The position numbers were made by a program, and so were the translations under genes. A model generated the notes under the pieces. That model was not told where the DNA came from. It made no database searches and saw nothing but the letters and a program-made list of their open reading frames with translations. Positions 32,728 to 36,196 of a DNA stretch of 36,196 nucleotides are shown here, one piece after another (the stretch's first letter is position 1; the number at the start of each line of letters is the position of its first letter). Source of the stretch: Candidatus Colicola coprequi (GTDB lineage Bacteria > Bacteroidota > Bacteroidia > Bacteroidales > Paludibacteraceae); the NCBI GenBank assembly GCA_018065765.1, contig JAGHSR010000158.1, positions 1-36,196 on the forward strand, read 5' to 3'.

Positions 32728-33950
32728 AACAGACTATAAATATTATCGGACTGTGTTTGAGTCTTTCCGTCCAGGCACAGGTATATGATTATAATCAGTT
32801 GTTGGGTGCGGCCGCTCTCAATAATTCTTCCTATCTGGCCCAAAAATACAATGTGGATATTGCGATGGCAGAAGAACAAGCGGCTCGCGTTTTCAATAAC
32901 CCGGAAATCAGTTTTACTTATGGCAATAATCAGGATTGGAATTTGCATATGGGTCAAACATATGAAGCCGGTTTGAGTTACAACATTCCTTTGAGTTCCG
33001 TTCGCGGTGCCCAGATACGTGTTGCTTCAGCGAATCGTCAGGCCAATGAGGCTGAAGTGGCAGACTTTTGGTGTGCCCTCAAATTGCAAATCTCGCATGC
33101 TTACGCAGCAGCCTGGTTGGCCAAACAGCAGATGCAGTTGTGCTATGATAATTACCGTATGATGGAGCAGATTGCCCGTGGAGACAGCATCCGACTGACT
33201 ATCGGAGATGTAAGTCCTACGGATGCCATGCAGTCTTTCCTGGAAGTCAGGACGGCCCGTGGAGAATGGCTGATGGCAGGAAATGAGTACCACAATGCCT
33301 TGTTGAATCTGTCTGTGTTTATTGGCGGAACACAGGTGGATAGTATAGGTGAATTGCCCGAATTGCCTGATGCAGTCGCATCATTGCCGGAGTTGCAGCA
33401 GCAGGCCTGCGATAATCGAAATGACCTGAAAGCGGCCTATTGGCAACAAAACGCATCAGAGAAAGCTTTACAGTTGGTTCGTGCTCAACAAGCTCCTGAT
33501 TTGACCATTAATGCCGGCTATGTACACAGCACGGAGGTCAGAAATGAGATAGCTCCTGCTCCCAAATATGATGGTTTTTCTGTAGGAGTGTCCATGCCGT
33601 TGAATTTTTCTTCTCTCAATCGTGGTGAGCGTTCCGCTGCTGAAAATCGCCTCAAACAATCATCTTTGACATATCAAACTGTGCAACAGCAAATAAATGC
33701 AGAGGTGGCTCAAACTTACCATACATATCTGGTGGCCGAGGAAATAAGCAACAATTACGATGCGTCCATTTTGTCTGACGCCCAATTGATTCAACAGAAA
33801 AGGCATCAGGCTTATACGCAAGGTGACACAGGCTTATTACCGCTTTTGGATGCCAGTCGTACCTATCGAGACATTTTGTCTAGTTATTATGAGGCGATTG
33901 CCAACAGGTTTGTGGCATATTCTGAACTGATGCGAGCGACAGGGCAATAA
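32724..33950 (+). CDS. TolC-family outer membrane efflux protein (CusC/CzcC type)
   Basis: A 408-residue outer membrane channel with a signal peptide (MKQTINIIGLCLSLSVQAQ). Two outer-membrane efflux protein repeats are visible, each with long amphipathic coiled helices (about 30-190: AALNNSSYLAQKYNVDIAMA, ALKLQISHAYAAAWLAKQQM, and about 225-400: RNDLKAAYWQQNASEKALQL, QQINAEVAQTYHTYLVAEEI). The conserved NPE (FNNPEISFTYGN) and the pattern PDLTINAGYVHSTEVRNE are typical of CzcC-type members. The ATG overlaps the stop of cusA. It completes the tripartite pump and is the last gene before a strong terminator. Confidence 0.9.
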   Translation: MKQTINIIGLCLSLSVQAQVYDYNQLLGAAALNNSSYLAQKYNVDIAMAEEQAARVFNNPEISFTYGNNQDWNLHMGQTYEAGLSYNIPLSSVRGAQIRVASANRQANEAEVADFWCALKLQISHAYAAAWLAKQQMQLCYDNYRMMEQIARGDSIRLTIGDVSPTDAMQSFLEVRTARGEWLMAGNEYHNALLNLSVFIGGTQVDSIGELPELPDAVASLPELQQQACDNRNDLKAAYWQQNASEKALQLVRAQQAPDLTINAGYVHSTEVRNEIAPAPKYDGFSVGVSMPLNFSSLNRGERSAAENRLKQSSLTYQTVQQQINAEVAQTYHTYLVAEEISNNYDASILSDAQLIQQKRHQAYTQGDTGLLPLLDASRTYRDILSSYYEAIANRFVAYSELMRATGQ

Positions 33951-34000
33951 CCCTATTGCAGGGTAAATGGAATTTGGGCTGAATACACGGAGACTATACA

Positions 34001-34043
34001 AAGTAAAACCACACAAGGTGCACTTGCGTGGTTTTACTTCTTT
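34001..34043 (+). terminator. Strong terminator of the metal efflux operon
   Basis: Twelve base pairs, aagtaaaaccac (34001-34012) with gtggttttactt (34028-34039), continue after one mismatch with caag/cttg around a small loop. The T-rich tract ttctttt follows. It lies 50 bases after the tolC stop. The segment between it and the tyrS end (34044-34098) shows no feature. Confidence 0.85.
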
Positions 34044-34098
34044 TGAGAGCTATCTATCCTCCCTCTATCCTCCGCTAATCCTCGGCTAAAAAGATAGG

Positions 34099-34191
34099 TT
34101 ATTTAACGACTACCAAGTAGTAGTTTTTCTTCCCTTTTTGGAAGAGGATATATTTGTCGTTCAATAGAGCAGTGGTCGTGATGGGTGTTTA
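34099..34191 (-). pseudogene. tyrS: Orphaned C-terminal end of tyrS beyond the in-frame stop
   Basis: After the TAA at 34189-34191 the frame continues without shift as TPITTTALLNDKYILFQKGK and KNYYLVVVK, then TAA. LLNDKYILFQKGKKNYYL is the characteristic last strand pair of the TyrRS S4 domain. Its perfect preservation, with no frameshift, shows that the stop is either very recent, an assembly or sequencing error, or read through. Confidence 0.85.
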
Positions 34192-35394
34192 TGCATCCGT
34201 CAGTTTCTCCTTGTTCTTGGAGAACCCGTTTGCCAAAATCATCTTTCTGGCTTCTCCTTTGCTTGGGAATACTTGCGTTTTCTCAGCCAGTAAATCTAGA
34301 GGTGCGATGCCTGCTGCCAATTCGTCACGACTGATTTCGAAGGTCTCTACACCCTCAAACACCTGCAAGAACGTCTCTTCATCCAACCCGCGCAAAGCTT
34401 CTGCGGTAGCGTTGCCAAATAGGATGTTGGTAGCCTCCACAGCGGCATTGTAGTCTGCTTCGGAGTGTACCATGCAGGTCACCTCTTTGGCTAAACGTTT
34501 TTGTAGCGTGCGCATGTGAGGTGCTTGGTCGTGTTCGGCAATGAGGGCGTCAATCTCTTCCTTCTCCAAGGAGGTGAAAATCTTGATATAGCGTTTGGCA
34601 TCGTCATCGCTCACGTTTAGCCAGAACTGGTAGAAACGATACGGCGAGGTATATTCCTTGCTCAGCCACACATTACCCTGCTCGGTCTTGCCGAATTTCT
34701 TACCGTCCGCCTTGGTGATAAGCGGGCAGGTGAGGGCGTAAGCCTCGTTGCCGGTTAATTTCTTAATCAACTCCATTCCGGTGGTGATGTTGCCCCATTG
34801 GTCGCTACCACCCATCTGCAACTTGCAGCCTTTGTGGGTATTGAGATAGTAGAAATCGTAGCCTTGCAGCAGTTGGTAGGTGAACTCGGTGAACGACATG
34901 CCACAGTTGAACTCACCATTAAAACGCTTCTTGACACTATCCTTCGCCATCATGTAGTTAACCGTGATGAGTTTGCCAATATGGCGGGCGAACTCGATAA
35001 AGGTGAAGTCCTTCATCCAATCGTAGTTGTTCACCAATTCAGCAGCGTTGGGTTCGGTGCTGTCAAAGTCCAAGAAACGCTCTAACTGTTTCTTGATGCA
35101 AGCTACGTTGTGGTTCAGTGTCTCCTCATCCAGCAGATTACGCTCGGCACTCTTGCCACTGGGGTCACCAATCATGCCGGTAGCACCACCGATGAGGGCG
35201 ATAGGCTTATGTCCGCAACGTTGCAGATGACGCAGCATCATAATGCCGCACAAGTGACCGATATGCAAACTGTCTGCCGTGGGGTCTATGCCCAAATAAG
35301 CAGCTGTAACTTCCTTATTCAGTTGTTCTTCTGTTCCGGGAATGATGTCCTGCAACATTCCACGCCAACGCAATTCTTCTACAAAGTTTTTCAT
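34189..35394 (-). CDS. tyrS: Tyrosyl-tRNA synthetase, truncated by an in-frame TAA in its S4 domain
   Basis: TyrRS charges tRNA-Tyr. The open part has 401 residues: N-terminus [20 protein letters not shown], class I motif HIGH (44-47), tyrosine and anticodon-domain segments, and the KMSKS equivalent in [10 protein letters not shown] (about 230). The C-terminal S4-like RNA-binding domain begins normally ([20 protein letters not shown], then [14 protein letters not shown]) but stops at TAA 34189-34191. The same frame goes on for 29 more codons that read as the missing end of the S4 domain, up to a TAA at 34099-34101. With that codon read as an amino acid the protein would have 431 residues, the normal length. 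The promoter 19 bases upstream is intact. The gene is essential, so truncated, suppressed or misread possibilities all deserve attention. Confidence 0.93.
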   Translation of the reverse strand: MKNFVEELRWRGMLQDIIPGTEEQLNKEVTAAYLGIDPTADSLHIGHLCGIMMLRHLQRCGHKPIALIGGATGMIGDPSGKSAERNLLDEETLNHNVACIKKQLERFLDFDSTEPNAAELVNNYDWMKDFTFIEFARHIGKLITVNYMMAKDSVKKRFNGEFNCGMSFTEFTYQLLQGYDFYYLNTHKGCKLQMGGSDQWGNITTGMELIKKLTGNEAYALTCPLITKADGKKFGKTEQGNVWLSKEYTSPYRFYQFWLNVSDDDAKRYIKIFTSLEKEEIDALIAEHDQAPHMRTLQKRLAKEVTCMVHSEADYNAAVEATNILFGNATAEALRGLDEETFLQVFEGVETFEISRDELAAGIAPLDLLAEKTQVFPSKGEARKMILANGFSKNKEKLTDA

Positions 35395-35412
35395 ACAAAA
35401 TCAAATTTGGTG

Positions 35413-35444
35413 CAAAGGTAGTTGTAATTTTTGACATAGACAAA
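35413..35444 (-). promoter_or_regulatory. Bacteroidota promoter of tyrS
   Basis: On the minus strand TTTG (35441-35444), 20 bases, TACCTTTG (35413-35420). The start would fall near 35407, leaving about a dozen bases of leader. No T-box is possible with so short a leader. Confidence 0.85.
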
Positions 35445-35644
35445 TTAAATCGTAATTTATTGTTCTTTGAGTCACCATTCAAAAAACCTATCGTAAACTC
35501 ACTAGTGTCTACTAAAAATTTTGACAATTAAAAATGCGTTTTTTGTGGCAGTGTGGCGGATACCCTTGTTCATCGTTTCTTGTCCGGCGATACCCTCGCC
35601 GCTTTGTTATGTCCTTTCTGCGTGCATTGTATGCGCGCTTTTTT

Positions 35645-35716
35645 TGTCGTTTCCGTTGTCGTTTCCGTTGTCGTTTCCGTTGTCGTTTTCGTTGTCGTTT
35701 CCGTTGTCGTTGTGCA
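35645..35716. repeat. 12-bp tandem array (TGTCGTTTCCGT)
   Basis: Five units with exact 12-bp period (35645-35704) and a partial sixth. The fourth has one change (ttttcg). Each unit is itself two similar 6-mers (tgtcgt, ttccgt). On the minus strand the array is read as Thr/Glu-rich false protein. Confidence 0.88.
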
Positions 35717-35755
35717 TTTCGCGTCCATTAGTTGGGCGCACTTGCTCCGTCCTCT

Positions 35756-35970
35756 CCCCTTTGTCGCGCTTTGCTGCGCTGCAGCGCTCCTTGTCGCCGT
35801 GCCTCTCTGTCCCCTTTGTCGCGCTTTGCTGCGCTGCAGCGCTCCTTGTCGCCGTGCCTCTCTGTCTCCTTTCTCCCGCTTTGCTGCGCTGCAGCGCTCC
35901 TTGTCGCCGCGCCTCTCTGTCTCCTTTGTCGCGCTTTGCTGCGCTGCAGCGCTCCTTGTCGCCGCGCCTT
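35756..35970. repeat. 55-bp tandem repeat, four copies
   Basis: Units start at 35756, 35811, 35866 and 35921, each 55 bp, nearly identical; the fourth is cut short where the 11-bp array begins. Each contains the perfect 12-bp palindrome gcgctgcagcgc within ttgctgcgctgcagcgctcc. Copy 3 carries ttctcccgc where the others have ttgtcgcgc. The several overlapping reading frames through it (up to 185 residues) are repeat-derived and I do not regard them as genes. Confidence 0.92.
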
Positions 35971-36025
35971 TCTCGACACTTTCTCGACACTTTCTCGACA
36001 CTCTCTCGACACTCTCTCGACACTT
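35971..36025. repeat. Five 11-bp units TCTCGACACT[T/C]
   Basis: Five units with exact 11-bp period from 35971 to 36025, directly adjoining the 55-bp array. Only the last base of the unit varies (T, T, C, C, T). It is followed by ccccc-ttca-ggggg (36028-36041), a small hairpin. Confidence 0.9.
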
Positions 36026-36196
36026 CTCCCCCTTCAGGGGGTTGGGGGGCTTATTCTCTACATTCTCTGCATTCTTGATCTTTGTGCATCTTTCTCGCCC
36101 CCCCCCAAACCCTTCTCCGGGTGACATGGTGACAGATAAACCACTTTTCTATAATATATTTTACTTTTCTCTCCCTATGCGGGGATTAATATACAC
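36026..36196. other. Non-coding end of window
   Basis: The stretch has a small GC hairpin (36028-36041), a run of six G (36044-36049), a run of nine C (36098-36106), a ggtgac-atggtgac direct repeat (36119-36133) and an AT-rich tail. These are common in dispersed intergenic repeats. I see no gene or promoter. The bases 35445-35644 upstream of the arrays are likewise without a supportable gene. Confidence 0.5.

Noticed and set aside
4296-34191. Reassignment of TAA/TAG to glutamine in this genome
   Set aside because: Most clearly complete genes in the window end in TAA and two or more in TAG at the expected protein ends, so these codons still work as stops.
35521-36127. Several open frames of 94 to 185 residues on both strands
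   Set aside because: They arise from the 12-, 55- and 11-bp arrays, overlap each other in several frames and have extreme, repetitive composition.

Overview
The window looks like a chromosomal segment of a Bacteroidota species, most likely order Bacteroidales. The reasons are seven promoters with the phylum-specific -7 element TACCTTTG, a methylmalonyl-CoA mutase, a SusC-type TonB-dependent receptor with an N-terminal carboxypeptidase-regulatory-like domain, a lptC neighbourhood with coaX, an FadL-like protein and a TPR protein, and the near absence of Shine-Dalgarno sequences. I cannot name the genus. No tRNA, rRNA, transposase, integrase, reverse transcriptase or CRISPR array was seen.

Layout. 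(1) 1-1900: the 3' part of methylmalonyl-CoA mutase, then a four-helix-bundle (suffix-type) gene enclosed on both sides by arrays of an 8-bp unit NNNCTAGT. (2) 1860-4060, minus strand: two AT-rich genes for unknown exported proteins, and upstream of them a rod-folded RNA with its own promoter and terminator that looks like 6S RNA. (3) 4240-5813: an esterase fused to a VanX-type D-Ala-D-Ala dipeptidase; its lipoprotein signal peptide is cut off by two in-frame stops. (4) 5900-14252: one long co-directional run: small membrane protein, acyl-CoA ligase, coaX, outer membrane beta-barrel protein, TPR protein, lptC, fabG, L-serine ammonia-lyase. It mixes envelope lipid/LPS export with CoA supply. 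(5) 14288-19366: dipeptidyl peptidase IV, sugar MFS transporter, ROK glucokinase and polysaccharide deacetylase. (6) 19342-23410, minus strand: coaD, S41 C-terminal processing peptidase and an Ig-like-domain lipoprotein. (7) 23415-25626, minus strand: a ClpB that lacks its N-terminal domain, preceded by a 20-unit heptamer array. (8) 25764-34043: a heavy-metal (Cu/Ag type) efflux operon: TonB receptor, His-rich small membrane protein, CusB-, CusA- and TolC-like proteins, ending in a strong terminator. (9) 34099-35444, minus strand: tyrS with one in-frame TAA inside the C-terminal S4 domain. (10) 35445-36196: non-coding, dominated by 12-, 55- and 11-bp tandem arrays.

The most unusual theme is the number of short tandem arrays: at least eight arrays of 7, 8, 11, 12, 36 and 55 bp, each with a different unit. 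Several consist of a fixed five-base core plus two or three freely varying bases. They sit exactly at gene borders and sometimes supply the first or last codons of genes. One pair of arrays encloses the only gene here of a family with no housekeeping role. A second theme is three nonsense codons in two otherwise intact reading frames, each one C-to-T change away from a glutamine codon.
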